A stretch of 64,000 bases of DNA, taken from NCBI GenBank assembly GCA_963801045.1, contig CAWDDC010000004.1, forward strand, positions 186,001 to 250,000, read 5' to 3'. The notes below the pieces were generated by a model. It made no database searches. It was given only the letters and a program-made list of their open reading frames with translations, and was not told the DNA's origin. The stretch's first letter is position 1, and the number at the start of each line of letters is the position of its first letter. Position numbers and translations under genes: made by a program. Shown here in pieces: positions 9,910 through 19,149 of the stretch. This DNA is from JACCWP01 sp963801045 (GTDB lineage Bacteria; Actinomycetota; Actinomycetes; Propionibacteriales; Nocardioidaceae).

Positions 9910-10461
9910 GTGGACCAGCGGCACGTGGAGGGCGACCTGACCCGGGTGCTGGTCACCGAGGAGCAGATCCGCACCCGGCTGGACGAGCTGGCCCGCGAGA
10001 TCGAGCGCGACTACGAGGGCCGCGACCTGCTGCTGGTGGGCGTGCTCCGCGGCGCGGTGATGGTGATGGCCGACCTGGCCCGCAGCCTCGAGCGGCACGT
10101 CGAGATGGACTGGATGGCGGTCTCCTCGTACGGGTCCGGCACCACCTCGTCCGGCGTCGTACGCATCCTCAAGGACCTCGACTCCGACATCACCGGGCGG
10201 CACGTGCTGGTGGTCGAGGACATCATCGACACCGGGCTCACGCTGTCCTGGCTGGTGAGCAACCTGTCGTCGCGGGGACCGGCCTCGGTGTCGATCTGCA
10301 CCCTGCTGCGCAAGCCCGAGGCGCAGCGGATGGTCGTCGACGTCGCATACGTCGGTTTCGACATCCCGGACGAGTTCGTGGTCGGATACGGTCTCGACTA
10401 CGCCGAGAGGTACCGCAACCTGCGCTGCATCGGCACCCTCGCGCCGCACGTCTACACCTGA
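9910..10461 (+). CDS. hpt: Hypoxanthine phosphoribosyltransferase
   Basis: Purine salvage enzyme converting hypoxanthine or guanine plus PRPP to IMP or GMP. The 183-residue product is intact and shows the PRPP-binding loop VLVVEDIIDTGLTLSWL, the substrate loop SSYGSGTTSSG, and the C-terminal DFVVGYGLDYAERYRNL-like region (here DEFVVGYGLDYAERYRNL). The GTG start lies six bases after the tilS stop, so the two genes are probably co-transcribed; tilS-hpt-ftsH is a widespread bacterial gene order. Confidence 0.96.
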   Translation: MDQRHVEGDLTRVLVTEEQIRTRLDELAREIERDYEGRDLLLVGVLRGAVMVMADLARSLERHVEMDWMAVSSYGSGTTSSGVVRILKDLDSDITGRHVLVVEDIIDTGLTLSWLVSNLSSRGPASVSICTLLRKPEAQRMVVDVAYVGFDIPDEFVVGYGLDYAERYRNLRCIGTLAPHVYT

Positions 10462-10609
10462 AGCAGCCGGGTGAGCGGCACCGGGAACGCCGGTGGCCGG
10501 CCCGGTCGTTGTCACAGTCGGTAGGCGGTCGGAGCCCCTCGCCGGGTACCGTCGTAGGTCGTAGCGCAGCATCGGGATGGCAGGAGGGACGGGGCACGCG
10601 CCCCGCGAC

Positions 10610-12685
10610 ATGGATTTCAAACGCATCTTTCGTGGGCCGTGGCTCTGGATCGTCCTCGGCGTCGCCGCGGTGCTCATGATCTTGCAGGTCCTGTCCTCCT
10701 CCGGCGGCGCCGAGGAGGTGGACACCTCCGAGGTCATCTCCACGATCGAGTCCGGCGACGTCAAGTCGGTGCTGTTCGTCGACGGCGACCAGGAGATCCA
10801 GGCCACCCTCGACGACGACTCCGAGATCGTGTCCCAGTACCAGCTGGACCAGGGCGTCCAGCTGGTCAACCTGGTCGAGAAGGGCGTCGAGGCCGGCGAC
10901 ATCGACAACTTCGACGTCGAGGCGCCGCGTGAGCCGAGCCTGCTCGGGTCGGTGCTGGGCGCGCTGCTGCCGTTCGTGCTGATCTTCTTGCTGTTCATCT
11001 TCCTCATCAACCAGGTGCAGGGCGGCGGCGGCCGGGTGATGCAGTTCGGCAAGTCCAAGGCCCGGCTGATCACCAAGGACATGCCCAAGACGACGTTCGC
11101 CGACGTCGCGGGCGCGCAGGAGGCGGTCGAGGAGCTCGAGGAGATCAAGGAGTTCCTCGCCGAGCCCGCCAAGTTCCAGGCCGTCGGCGCCAAGATCCCC
11201 AAGGGCGTGCTGCTCTACGGCCAGCCCGGCACCGGCAAGACCCTGCTCGCCCGGGCGGTCGCCGGCGAGGCGGGCGTGCCCTTCTACTCGATCTCCGGCT
11301 CCGACTTCGTCGAGATGTTCGTCGGTGTCGGCGCCAGCCGGGTGCGCGACCTGTTCGAGCAGGCCAAGGAGAACGCCCCGGCGATCGTGTTCATCGACGA
11401 GATCGACGCCGTCGGCCGGCACCGTGGCGCCGGACTGGGCGGCGGGCACGACGAGCGGGAGCAGACCCTCAACCAGCTGCTGGTCGAGATGGACGGCTTC
11501 GACGTACGCGGCGGCGTCATCCTGATCGCCGCGACCAACCGTCCCGACGTGCTCGACCCCGCGCTGCTGCGTCCCGGTCGCTTCGACCGGCAGATCGGCG
11601 TCGACGCCCCCGACGCCAACGGGCGCAAGAAGATCCTCGAGGTGCACTCGCGGGGCAAGCCGATCGCGCAGGACGTCGACCTCACGGCCGTCGCGCGGCG
11701 TACGCCGGGCTTCACCGGCGCCGACCTGGCCAACGTGCTCAACGAGGCCGCGCTGCTGACCGCGCGGATGGACCTCAAGCTGATCGACGACAAGGCGCTG
11801 GACGAGGCGATCGACCGCGTCATCGCCGGCCCGCAGCGGCGCACCCGGCTGATGAGCGACCAGGAGAAGAAGATCACCGCCTACCACGAGGGCGGCCACG
11901 CCCTGGTGGCTGCGGCGCTGCCGGGCAGCGACCCGGTGCGCAAGATCACGATCCTGCCGCGCGGGCGGGCCCTCGGCTACACGATGGTGCTGCCGGACGA
12001 GGACAAGTACTCCACCACCCGCAGCGAGATGCTCGACCGGCTCGCGTACATGATGGGCGGCCGCGCGGCCGAGGAGCTGGTCTTCCACGACCCGACGACC
12101 GGTGCCTCCAACGACATCGAGAAGGCCACGGCGCTGGCGCGGGCGATGGTCACGCAGTACGGCATGACCGAGCGGCTCGGCGCGATCAAGTTCGGCGAGG
12201 GCAACGCGGAGCCGTTCGTGGGCAGGGACATCGGCCACAACCGCAACTACTCCGAAGAGATCGCGGCGATGGTCGACGACGAGGTCAAGAAGCTGATCTC
12301 GGGTGCCCACCAGGAGGCCTTCGACGTCCTGGTCGACAACCGCGACGTGCTCGACAACCTGGTGCTCGAGCTGTTCGACAAGGAGACGCTCGACCAGAAG
12401 CAGGTGGCCGAGATCTTCGCGCCGCTGCGCCGGCGCGACCGGCGCCCCGCGTGGACCGGCTCGCCGCAGCGGATCCCGTCGGACAAGCCGCCGGTCAACG
12501 TGCCCGAGGGCACCAACGGCAGCCGTCCCACCGAGGAGGACGCCGAGGGCGGCGTGGTCCTCGCACCCGGTGAGGGCGGCGACATCCGCGGTGGCGCGGG
12601 CAGCCCGGGCTCGGCCGCGCCTCCTGGTGGCGGCGAGGGGCTGGGCAACGACGCCGCGCCGCCGGCGGCGCCCGGTCAGGACTGA
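10610..12685 (+). CDS. ftsH: ATP-dependent zinc metalloprotease FtsH
   Basis: Membrane-anchored AAA+ protease that extracts and degrades misfolded membrane proteins and regulators. It has two N-terminal TM segments (LWIVLGVAAVLMILQVL and LLPFVLIFLLFIFLI) flanking a periplasmic-side domain. The AAA module shows Walker A GQPGTGKT, Walker B IVFIDEID and the second region of homology RPGRFDRQIG. The M41 protease site is HEGGH. The tail is Pro/Gly/Glu-rich and probably disordered. It is intact at about 691 residues. I start at ATG 10610 (MDFKRIFRGPW), where homologues start; an in-frame ATG at 10577 would add 11 residues. A GC hairpin (GGGGCACGCGCCCC) lies between the two ATGs. Confidence 0.96.
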   Translation: MDFKRIFRGPWLWIVLGVAAVLMILQVLSSSGGAEEVDTSEVISTIESGDVKSVLFVDGDQEIQATLDDDSEIVSQYQLDQGVQLVNLVEKGVEAGDIDNFDVEAPREPSLLGSVLGALLPFVLIFLLFIFLINQVQGGGGRVMQFGKSKARLITKDMPKTTFADVAGAQEAVEELEEIKEFLAEPAKFQAVGAKIPKGVLLYGQPGTGKTLLARAVAGEAGVPFYSISGSDFVEMFVGVGASRVRDLFEQAKENAPAIVFIDEIDAVGRHRGAGLGGGHDEREQTLNQLLVEMDGFDVRGGVILIAATNRPDVLDPALLRPGRFDRQIGVDAPDANGRKKILEVHSRGKPIAQDVDLTAVARRTPGFTGADLANVLNEAALLTARMDLKLIDDKALDEAIDRVIAGPQRRTRLMSDQEKKITAYHEGGHALVAAALPGSDPVRKITILPRGRALGYTMVLPDEDKYSTTRSEMLDRLAYMMGGRAAEELVFHDPTTGASNDIEKATALARAMVTQYGMTERLGAIKFGEGNAEPFVGRDIGHNRNYSEEIAAMVDDEVKKLISGAHQEAFDVLVDNRDVLDNLVLELFDKETLDQKQVAEIFAPLRRRDRRPAWTGSPQRIPSDKPPVNVPEGTNGSRPTEEDAEGGVVLAPGEGGDIRGGAGSPGSAAPPGGGEGLGNDAAPPAAPGQD

Positions 12686-12691
12686 CCGTCG

Positions 12692-13309
12692 GTGGCGTCC
12701 GTCGACCCGGTGACGCTGCGCGAGCTCGACCCCGACGAGCGCCCGCCCGACTTCGACCACGATCGAGCCGCCGCGGCCGTACGTGAGCTGCTGCTGGCGA
12801 TGGGCGAGGACCCCGAGCGGGAGGGGCTGCAGGAGACCCCGCAGCGGGTCGCCCGGGCGTGGGCGGAGATGACCGTCGGGCTGCGGCAGCGGGCCGAGGA
12901 CGTGCTCACCACGACGTTCGACCTCGGGCACGACGAGATCGTGCTGGTCAAGGACCTCGAGCTGTGGTCGGTGTGCGAGCACCACCTGGTGCCGTTCACC
13001 GGCAAGGCGCACGTCGGCTACATCCCGCACCGGTCGGGTCGGATCACCGGGCTGTCCAAGCTGGCCCGGCTGGTCGACGTCTACGCCCGCCGGCCCCAGG
13101 TGCAGGAGCGGCTCACCACCCAGGTGGCCGACGCGATCACCCGCATCCTCGAGCCACGCGGCGTGATCGTGGTCATCGACGCCGAGCACCTGTGCATGAC
13201 GATGCGCGGCGTACGCAAGCCCGGCTCCCGCACCGTGACCAGCGCGGTGCGCGGCCAGCTGCGCGACCCCGCCACCCGCGCCGAGGCGATGAGCCTGATC
13301 CTGCGCTGA
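12692..13309 (+). CDS. folE: GTP cyclohydrolase I
   Basis: First step of tetrahydrofolate synthesis: GTP to 7,8-dihydroneopterin triphosphate and formate. The 205-residue product contains the zinc Cys/His cluster (SVCEHHLVPF and the later HLCMTMRGV), the GEDPEREGLQETPQRVARAW helix and the GRITGLSKLARLVD block. It starts at GTG 12692, six bases after the ftsH stop, and heads the folE-folP-folB-folK run, so it is probably transcribed with ftsH. The frame is intact. Confidence 0.97.
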   Translation: MASVDPVTLRELDPDERPPDFDHDRAAAAVRELLLAMGEDPEREGLQETPQRVARAWAEMTVGLRQRAEDVLTTTFDLGHDEIVLVKDLELWSVCEHHLVPFTGKAHVGYIPHRSGRITGLSKLARLVDVYARRPQVQERLTTQVADAITRILEPRGVIVVIDAEHLCMTMRGVRKPGSRTVTSAVRGQLRDPATRAEAMSLILR

Positions 13310-13342
13310 CCGGCGGCCGTGTCACCGCTTTCCGCTGTGCCC

Positions 13343-13348
13343 TAGCGT
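13343..13348 (+). promoter_or_regulatory. -10 box of a leaderless folP start
   Basis: TAGCGT ends six bases before the GTG at 13355, giving folP its own leaderless-type promoter inside the folate cluster. Confidence 0.42.
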
Positions 13349-13354
13349 GATCTC

Positions 13355-14227
13355 GTGCACGCCGGTCCCGCTCGTCTCGTCGCCGGACTCCCGGCACCGG
13401 GGCGGAGCCTGGTGATGGGCGTCGTCAACGTCACGCCCGACTCGTTCTCCGACGGCGGCGTGTGGTGGGAGCCGGACGCTGCGGTCGAGCACGGCCTCGC
13501 GTTGCGGGACCAGGGTGCCGACCTGGTCGACGTCGGGGGCGAGTCCACCCGACCGGGTGCCGAGCGGGTGCCCGAGGAGGAGGAGCTGCGCCGGGTGCTG
13601 CCGGTCGTGCGCGAGCTCGCGGCCGCCGGGGTCCTGGTCTCGATCGACACCATGCGGTCGGGCGTCGCTCGGTCCGCGCTCGACAGCGGCGCGGTCATGG
13701 TCAACGACGTCTCCGGCGGGCTCGCCGACCCGGACATGCTCGGCACCGTGGCGGCCACCGGTGCTCCCTTCGTCGTCATGCACTGGCGGCGGCACTCCGT
13801 CGACATGCAGGCGCACACCACGTACGACGACGTCGTCACCGACGTGGCCGACCACCTGCGCGCGCGGCTCGAGGCCGCGGTGGCGGCGGGCGTCGACGCC
13901 GACCGGATCGCGCTCGACCCCGGCCTCGGCTTCGCCAAGACCGGTGCCCAGAACTGGCGGCTGCTCGCGCACCTCGACGCGCTGCACGCGCTCGGCCAGC
14001 CGCTGCTGCTGGGGGCGAGCCGCAAGGCCTTCCTCGGTGCCCTGCTCGCCGACGACAATGGGCAGCGACCGCCGACCGGGCGCGACGACGCCACCGTCGC
14101 GACGTCGGCGCTCGCGGCTGCCGCCGGCGCGTGGTGCCTGCGGGTGCACGAGGTACGCGGCACGGCCGACGCCGTCCGGGTGGTCGGGGCGTGGGCCGCC
14201 GCAGCACAGGAGGGACGCGATGCCTGA
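13355..14227 (+). CDS. folP: Dihydropteroate synthase
   Basis: Condenses p-aminobenzoate with dihydropterin pyrophosphate; it is the sulfonamide target. Two signature blocks are seen: GVVNVTPDSFSDGG near residue 21 and GGESTRPGAERVPEEEE. The later VNDVSGG, DPGLGFAKTGAQN and GASRKAFLG segments match substrate and phosphate contacts of the TIM barrel. The 290-residue frame is intact. The gene overlaps folB by eight bases, consistent with translational coupling. Confidence 0.97.
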   Translation: MHAGPARLVAGLPAPGRSLVMGVVNVTPDSFSDGGVWWEPDAAVEHGLALRDQGADLVDVGGESTRPGAERVPEEEELRRVLPVVRELAAAGVLVSIDTMRSGVARSALDSGAVMVNDVSGGLADPDMLGTVAATGAPFVVMHWRRHSVDMQAHTTYDDVVTDVADHLRARLEAAVAAGVDADRIALDPGLGFAKTGAQNWRLLAHLDALHALGQPLLLGASRKAFLGALLADDNGQRPPTGRDDATVATSALAAAAGAWCLRVHEVRGTADAVRVVGAWAAAAQEGRDA

Positions 14228-14582
14228 CCGCATCAGCCTCACCGGCATCACCGGTTTCGGGCACCACGGCGCGCTGCCGCACGAGCGCGAGCTCGGCCAG
14301 ACATTCGTGGTCGACGTGTCGCTGTTCCTCGATCTGGGACCGGCTGGGGAGAGGGACGCTTTGTCGCGTACTGTCGACTACGGCCACCTGAGCCACCGGG
14401 TCCACGAGGCGATCACTTCCGACCCCGTGGACCTCATCGAGACGCTCGCAGAGCGCATCGCGAGCCTGTGCCTGGGGGAACCGCTCGTCGACCGGGTGAC
14501 GGTCACCGTGCACAAACCTCAGGCACCCGTCCCGGTGACGTTGACCGACGTCGCCGTCACGATAGAGCGGAGCCGAGCGTGA
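14220..14582 (+). CDS. folB: Dihydroneopterin aldolase
   Basis: Converts dihydroneopterin to 6-hydroxymethyl-dihydropterin. The short product (120 residues) shows the family pattern ISLTGITGFGHHGALPHERELGQ-, the catalytic Tyr/Lys environment in RTVDYGHLSHRV, and the final HKPQAPVPVTLTDVAVTI strand with the conserved Lys. The ATG overlaps the folP 3' end and its stop overlaps the folK start. The frame is intact. Confidence 0.95.
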   Translation: MPDRISLTGITGFGHHGALPHERELGQTFVVDVSLFLDLGPAGERDALSRTVDYGHLSHRVHEAITSDPVDLIETLAERIASLCLGEPLVDRVTVTVHKPQAPVPVTLTDVAVTIERSRA

Positions 14583-15148
14583 CCGAGACGCCGAACCCCC
14601 ACATCGTCGACGCCGACACCATGACCGGCGAGATGCGGCCGATCCGCCGGGCGGTGGTGTCGATGGGGTCCAACCTCGGCGAACGGCTCGCCAACCTCCA
14701 GGGCGGGCTGTCCGCCCTCGTCGACACCCCCGAGCTGAAGGTCGTCGACGTGTCCCCGGTCTACGAGTCGGCGCCGGTCGACGCCCCCGACGGCTCGCGC
14801 GACTTCCTCAACCTGGTCGTGGCCATCGACACCACGCTGTCGCCGCACACCCTGCTCGACCGCGCGCTGGCGATCGAGGACGCGTTCGGGCGGCAGCGTC
14901 CGGTGGAGCGCAACGCCCCCCGCACCCTCGACGTCGACGTGGTGAGCGTCGGCGACCAGAAGGTCAGCGACGACGAGCTGGTGCTGCCGCACCCGCGCGC
15001 CCACCTGCGCCTGTTCGTGCTGCTGCCCTGGCACGACGTCGACCCCGAGGGCTTCCTGCCCGGCCACGGCTGGGTCGTCGACCTGCTGTCCGACCTCGAG
15101 GGAGAGCGGCCGCAGCGCCGCGACGACCTCGCCGTCGCGATCGATTGA
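14579..15148 (+). CDS. folK: 2-amino-4-hydroxy-6-hydroxymethyldihydropteridine diphosphokinase
   Basis: Transfers pyrophosphate from ATP to 6-hydroxymethyl-dihydropterin, making the FolP substrate. The HPPK core is clear: VSMGSNLGERLANLQ, SPVYESAPVD, FGRQRPVERNAPRTLDVDVV and PHPRAHLRLFVLLPW. Compared with many HPPKs it carries an extra N-terminal stretch of about 20 residues. The start GTG 14579 overlaps the folB stop (GTGA). It is intact at 189 residues. Confidence 0.96.
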   Translation: MTETPNPHIVDADTMTGEMRPIRRAVVSMGSNLGERLANLQGGLSALVDTPELKVVDVSPVYESAPVDAPDGSRDFLNLVVAIDTTLSPHTLLDRALAIEDAFGRQRPVERNAPRTLDVDVVSVGDQKVSDDELVLPHPRAHLRLFVLLPWHDVDPEGFLPGHGWVVDLLSDLEGERPQRRDDLAVAID

Positions 15149-15651
15149 GCTCGCCCCCGCCGGGCCGGCTGCGCCCGACGTCGGCGCCCGCCCTGGCGGT
15201 CGCGGCCCTGGTGGGCGTGCTGGTCGGCGGCTCGGTGGCGCCGCTGGTCGAGCGCAGCGGCGGCGTCGTCCCGACGGTGCCGTGGAGCGCGGTCCTCACG
15301 CTGACCTTCCTGGCCGTGGTGCTGATGGCGCTGGCCTGGACCACGTACCGCTCGCTGCGCCGGCCGGGGCCGCGGATCGAGTCGCAGCGGGCGGTCAACC
15401 TGTTCGTGCTCGGCCGCTCCTGCGCGCTGGTGGGGGCGGCCGTCAGCGGCGGCTACCTGGCCTTCGCCCTCGGCTACCTCGGCAACGACGCCGCCGTGCC
15501 GCAGGAGCGGCTGACCCGCGGTCTGCTCGCAGCCGCGGCGGCCGTGCTCGTGGTGGTCGGCGGGCTCGCGCTCGAGCGGGCCTGCCAGGTCCCGGGCGAC
15601 CCGGATGACCCCGACCGCGCCGACGGCGACGGCAGGCCCGGCGAGGACTGA
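15145..15651 (+). CDS. DUF3180 membrane protein
   Basis: Small integral membrane protein of unknown function that regularly follows folK in actinobacteria. Four hydrophobic segments are visible: ALAVAALVGVLVGGSVA, AVLTLTFLAVVLMALA, CALVGAAVSGGYLAFALGY and AAAAAVLVVVGGLAL, with a charged Asp/Gly-rich tail. It begins at TTG 15145 overlapping the folK stop, so coupling to the folate genes is likely. The frame is intact at 168 residues. No enzymatic motif is seen. Confidence 0.88.
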   Translation: MSSPPPGRLRPTSAPALAVAALVGVLVGGSVAPLVERSGGVVPTVPWSAVLTLTFLAVVLMALAWTTYRSLRRPGPRIESQRAVNLFVLGRSCALVGAAVSGGYLAFALGYLGNDAAVPQERLTRGLLAAAAAVLVVVGGLALERACQVPGDPDDPDRADGDGRPGED

Positions 15652-15732
15652 GCACCCGGCGCGCTGGGAGCCGTGTGGCTGCTGGGGCACCTGGTGTCGG
15701 CGCGCCTCCCCGCCCGCCGGCGCGCTGCTCGG

Positions 15733-15738
15733 TACGGT
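15733..15738 (+). promoter_or_regulatory. -10 box, leaderless start of 15745 gene
   Basis: TACGGT ends six bases before the GTG at 15745, the preferred start of the next gene. Confidence 0.38.
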
Positions 15739-15744
15739 CCCGGC

Positions 15745-16336
15745 GTGGCAGCCAACCGACGTCGTCAGCGCAGCATCCGGGTCACCGTGGTGCTGGTGCT
15801 CCTCCTCGAGGCCACCGTGCTGGTCGCCCTCTCCCTCGGCACCGGGAGGTGGCCCGAGGCGGCAGCCGTCGTCGCCCTCGTGTCGGGCATCGCCGCGGCC
15901 CGGATCATGCAGGCCGAGCTGGTCCAGTCCCGCCGCGACGCGGCGCGGGACCGGGCCCGCCAGGCCGTCGACTACCAGCAGCTGAGCGCCCGGGCCGCTG
16001 CCGAGCACGCGAGCTTCGCCACGACGATGACCACCCGGCTGGCCGACCGCGAGCAGGTGATCGTGCGGCTGCGACGCGCGCTGCGGGTGGCGCTGCGCCG
16101 TGCCGACGAGGCGGACGAGCAGGTACGCACCGAGTCGCGGCGGGCCGACTGAGCTGCGGGCCAAGGTCGAGCAGCTGGAGCTGGCGCTCGCCGCACCGGT
16201 CGCGGTCGACGAGAGCGACGAGGTCGCGGTGTGGGACGCCTCGCAGGCCCCGACCGTCATCGACCTCGTCGGCTGGGACCAGCGCGCGGCCGAGGCCGCC
16301 GCCGAGTCGGCCGAGGACTGGCGCAGGCACGCCTGA
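15745..16336 (+). CDS. Two-TM coiled-coil protein of unknown function (frameshifted)
   Basis: I do not recognise a named family. The N-terminus is basic (MAANRRRQRS), followed by two hydrophobic helices (VTVVLVLLLEATVLVALSL and AAAVVALVSGIAAARIM). An Arg/Ala/Glu-rich region of about 90 residues has coiled-coil character. After one inserted base near 16148, the frame continues with DELRAKVEQLELAL and an acidic C-terminal domain (DLVGWDQRAAEAAAESAEDW). Similar proteins follow the folate cluster in related actinobacteria, as far as I recall. It converges with the ABC ATPase gene, with stop codons three bases apart. A membrane-tethered scaffold is possible but is speculation. Confidence 0.7.
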
Positions 16337-16339
16337 GCC

Positions 16340-17507
16340 TCAGGCGCGCAACGGCCCCGCGACCTCGACCTCGACGGTCGAGGGTTCGACGCCGCGGTTG
16401 TCCGCGTCGACCGAGCGGCGCAGCGCCTCGTGCAGCGTCACCGGCGTCATCACGCCGCAGAACCGGGACCCGTCCAGCACCGCGACCCAGCCGGCATCGT
16501 GCTGCAGCATCTGCGCCAGCGCGTCCTTGAGCGACGCGTCCCGCGCCACCCAGGCCTCCATCCGCCGGGTGTGGTCGGCCACCGTGCCCGCGCCGTCGGC
16601 CGTACGCTCCCGCGCCACCCAGCCGCGCAGGTCGCCGTCCGCGTCGAGCACGACGGCCCAGCGCGCGCTGCCGCTGTCGAGGGCCTCGCGGGCCGCCGAC
16701 AGCGAGTCGTCGATGCCGACGACCGGCGGGTGCCCCAGGTCCTCGTCGTCGATCGGCGTGACCGCCAGCCGGCGGAGGCCGCGGTCGGCACCCACGAAGT
16801 CGGCGACGAAGTCGTCGGCGGGCGCCCCCAGCACCCGCGCCGGGGTGTCGTACTGCGCGAGCCGGCCGCCCTGCTGGAAGACCGCCACCTTGCTGCCCAG
16901 CCGCACGGCCTCCTCGATGTCATGGGTCACGAACAGCACCGTGGTGCCGAGCCGCTCCTGCAGCGCGACGAACTCGTCCTGCAGCCGCACCCGCACCACC
17001 GGGTCGACCGCGCCGAACGGCTCGTCCATCAGCAGCACGGGCGGGTCGGCCACCAGCGCCCGCGCCACCCCGACCCGCTGCCGCTGGCCGCCGGACAGCT
17101 GGTGGGGGTAGCGGTCGCCGTACTGGCCGGGGTCGAGCCCGACCAGCGAGAGCAGCTCGTCGACCCGGTCGCGGGTGCGCTTGCGGTCCCAGCCGAGCAG
17201 CGACGCCACCGTCGCCACGTTGGTGCGCACCGACTGGTGCGGGAACAGACCGACCTGCTGGATGACGTAGCCGATCCGGCGGCGCAGCTCGACCGGGTCG
17301 ACCCGGGTGACGTCCTCGCCGTCGAGGGTGATGGTGCCGGTCGTCGGCTCGATCAGCCGGTTGACCATCCGCAGCGTCGTGGACTTGCCGCAGCCGGACG
17401 GTCCGACCAGCACCACCAGCGCTCCGCGCGGGACGTCGAGGTCCAGCTCCTGCACCGCGACGGTCCCGTCCGGGTACGTCTTGCCGACGCGCGTCGAGCC
17501 GGATCAT
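16340..17507 (-). CDS. Glycine betaine/choline-type ABC importer ATPase (frameshifted)
   Basis: OpuCA/ProV-like ATP-binding subunit of an osmoprotectant importer on the inner membrane face. Walker A is GPSGCGKST, the signature LSGGQRQR, Walker B LLMDEPFGAVD, and the switch His follows in FVTHDIEEAV. Two C-terminal CBS domains (from about ADRGLRRLAV on) are typical sensors of ionic strength or nucleotides in this subfamily. An inserted C near 17487 separates the true N-terminus (MIRLDA then VGKTYPDGTVAVQELD). I start at ATG 17507 with GAGG six bases upstream; ATG 17552 is an alternative. It is divergent from its two permease genes. Confidence 0.9.
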
Positions 17508-17580
17508 CGGATCCTCGATAGCGTCGCGCGGGTGAGTCTCGCCGGAAGCCATGCCGCGACCCTAGTGGCGGTGGTCGTAG

Positions 17581-18258
17581 GTGGACACGTCGAGCGACTG
17601 CTACAACTTCGTCAACAACCACTGGATCTGTCCGTCGTACCTGGTCGACTACCAGGACGAGCTGGTCAGCGCCACGTGGCAGCACATCTGGATCACCGTC
17701 GTCTCGGTCCTGCTCGGGGCGCTGATCGCGTTCCCGCTGGCGCTGCTGGCCCGGCGCAGCCCGACTGCGTCCGGCGTGGTGCTCGGCGGCAGCACGATCA
17801 TCTACACCATCCCGTCGCTGGCGATGTTCTCGCTGCTGCTGCCGTTCACCGGGATCAGCGCGACGTCGGTGATCATCGGGCTCGCCCTGTACACGCTGAC
17901 GATCCTGGTACGGAACATGGTGGCCGGCCTGGAGGCGGTGCCCGAGGACGTGCGGGACGCGGCGCGTGGGCTCGGCTACGGGCCGGCGAAGATGCTGCTG
18001 CGGATCGAGACCCCGCTGGCGCTGCCGGTGATCATGGCCGGGCTGCGGGTCGCGACCGTGTCGTCGGTCGCGCTGCTCACGGTGGGCTGCATCCTCGGCT
18101 ACGGCGGGCTCGGCAACCTGATCCGCAACGGGGTGCAGAACGACTTCAAGGCGCAGGTCCTCACCGCCAGCGTGCTGTGCGTGCTGCTGGCCGTGGTGTT
18201 CGACGTGATCATCGTCGGCGTGCAGCGGCTGGCCACGCCCTGGCAGCGGGGGCGGTGA
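17581..18258 (+). CDS. Osmoprotectant ABC importer permease 1
   Basis: OpuCB/ProW-type membrane subunit. The 225-residue protein has about six TM segments and the EAA loop that docks on the ATPase (DAARGLGYGPAKMLLRIETPLALPVIMAGLR). The frame is intact, starting at GTG 17581. It probably forms one transcript with permease 2, which begins three bases after its stop. The ATPase gene is divergent across a spacer of about 70 bases, which must hold both promoters. The substrate class follows from family and operon make-up and is not proven. Confidence 0.9.
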   Translation: MDTSSDCYNFVNNHWICPSYLVDYQDELVSATWQHIWITVVSVLLGALIAFPLALLARRSPTASGVVLGGSTIIYTIPSLAMFSLLLPFTGISATSVIIGLALYTLTILVRNMVAGLEAVPEDVRDAARGLGYGPAKMLLRIETPLALPVIMAGLRVATVSSVALLTVGCILGYGGLGNLIRNGVQNDFKAQVLTASVLCVLLAVVFDVIIVGVQRLATPWQRGR

Positions 18259-18261
18259 GCC

Positions 18262-19007
18262 GTGGACATCGCGAGCGGTCTGGGACTTCCTCACCGACGC
18301 GCCAACTGGACCGGGCCGCAGGGGATGGCGACGTACCTGGTGCAGCAGCTGCTGCTGACCGTGACCAGCGTGGTGGCCGCGGCGGCCGGTCGGGCTCCCG
18401 GTCGCGTTGTGGCTGGGCCACATCGGCCGCGGCGGCGCGCTCGCGATCAACATCAGCAACGTCGGGCGGGCGGTGCCGACGTTCGCCGTGCTGGTGCTGC
18501 TGTCGCTCGGCCCGCTCGGCACCGACGACCTCGGACCGTACGGTCGCGCGGGACTGGCCACCCTGGTGTCGCTGCTGCTGTTCGCGCTGCCGCCGATCGT
18601 CACCAACGCCTATGTCGGCCTGCGCGAGGTCGACCGCGAGATCGTCGAGGCGGCACGGGGCATGGGGATGCGCGGCGGTCAGCTGTTCCGTCGGGTCGAG
18701 CTGCCGCTGGCGCTGCCGCTGATCATCACCGGGCTCCGGCTGTCGGTCGTGCAGGTGTGGGCGACGGCGACGATCGCCGCGCTGGTCGCCGGGCCCGGGC
18801 CTGGGCAACGTGGTCACCGAGGGCTTCGCGAGCAGCAACACCCCGCAGGTCGTGGGCGGCGCCCTCGTCATCGCCGCCGTCGCCGTGGTGCTCGAGCTGC
18901 TGATGGCCGGCCTGGAGAAGGCGGCGTCGCCGGTGCCGACGTCGACCGGCACGGCGGCCGCCCGTCCGGAAACGCCCGCGGCGACCGTCCAGACCGCGCA
19001 ACCGTGA
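18262..19007 (+). CDS. Osmoprotectant ABC importer permease 2 (frameshifted)
   Basis: OpuCD-type membrane subunit paired with permease 1. Joined frames give VDIASG, VWDFLTDAANWTG, GLPVALWLGHIGRGG, an EAA loop (EAARGMGMRGGQLFRRVELPLALPLIITGLR) and GLGNVVTEGF, which are characteristic. There are four indels: an insertion near 18273, a probable base deletion near 18299, and insertions near 18391 and 18797. This is one of few places where a deletion is needed. The tail after the last TM is Thr/Ala/Pro-rich. Confidence 0.87.
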
Positions 19008-19149
19008 CCGAAGCGTGTCCTGGAACGACCTGATCGGGCTTGCACCGTCGGTGCGGCGGTGTTGAATGCAGGTGACTCAGGGGCACGTCGGTGCCTCACC
19101 GGACACGCGCGGGCCGACCGCCCGCGGGGCACAGAAGGTGGAGCACACC

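Noticed and set aside
10238..13189. Long minus-strand ORF opposite hpt, ftsH and folE
   Set aside because: Antisense shadow of intact, well-identified genes; Val/Leu/Asp/His-rich with no motif.
14761..16260. Minus-strand ORF of about 500 codons opposite folK and DUF3180
   Set aside because: Shadow ORF; composition is repetitive Arg/Gly/His and the plus-strand genes are clear.
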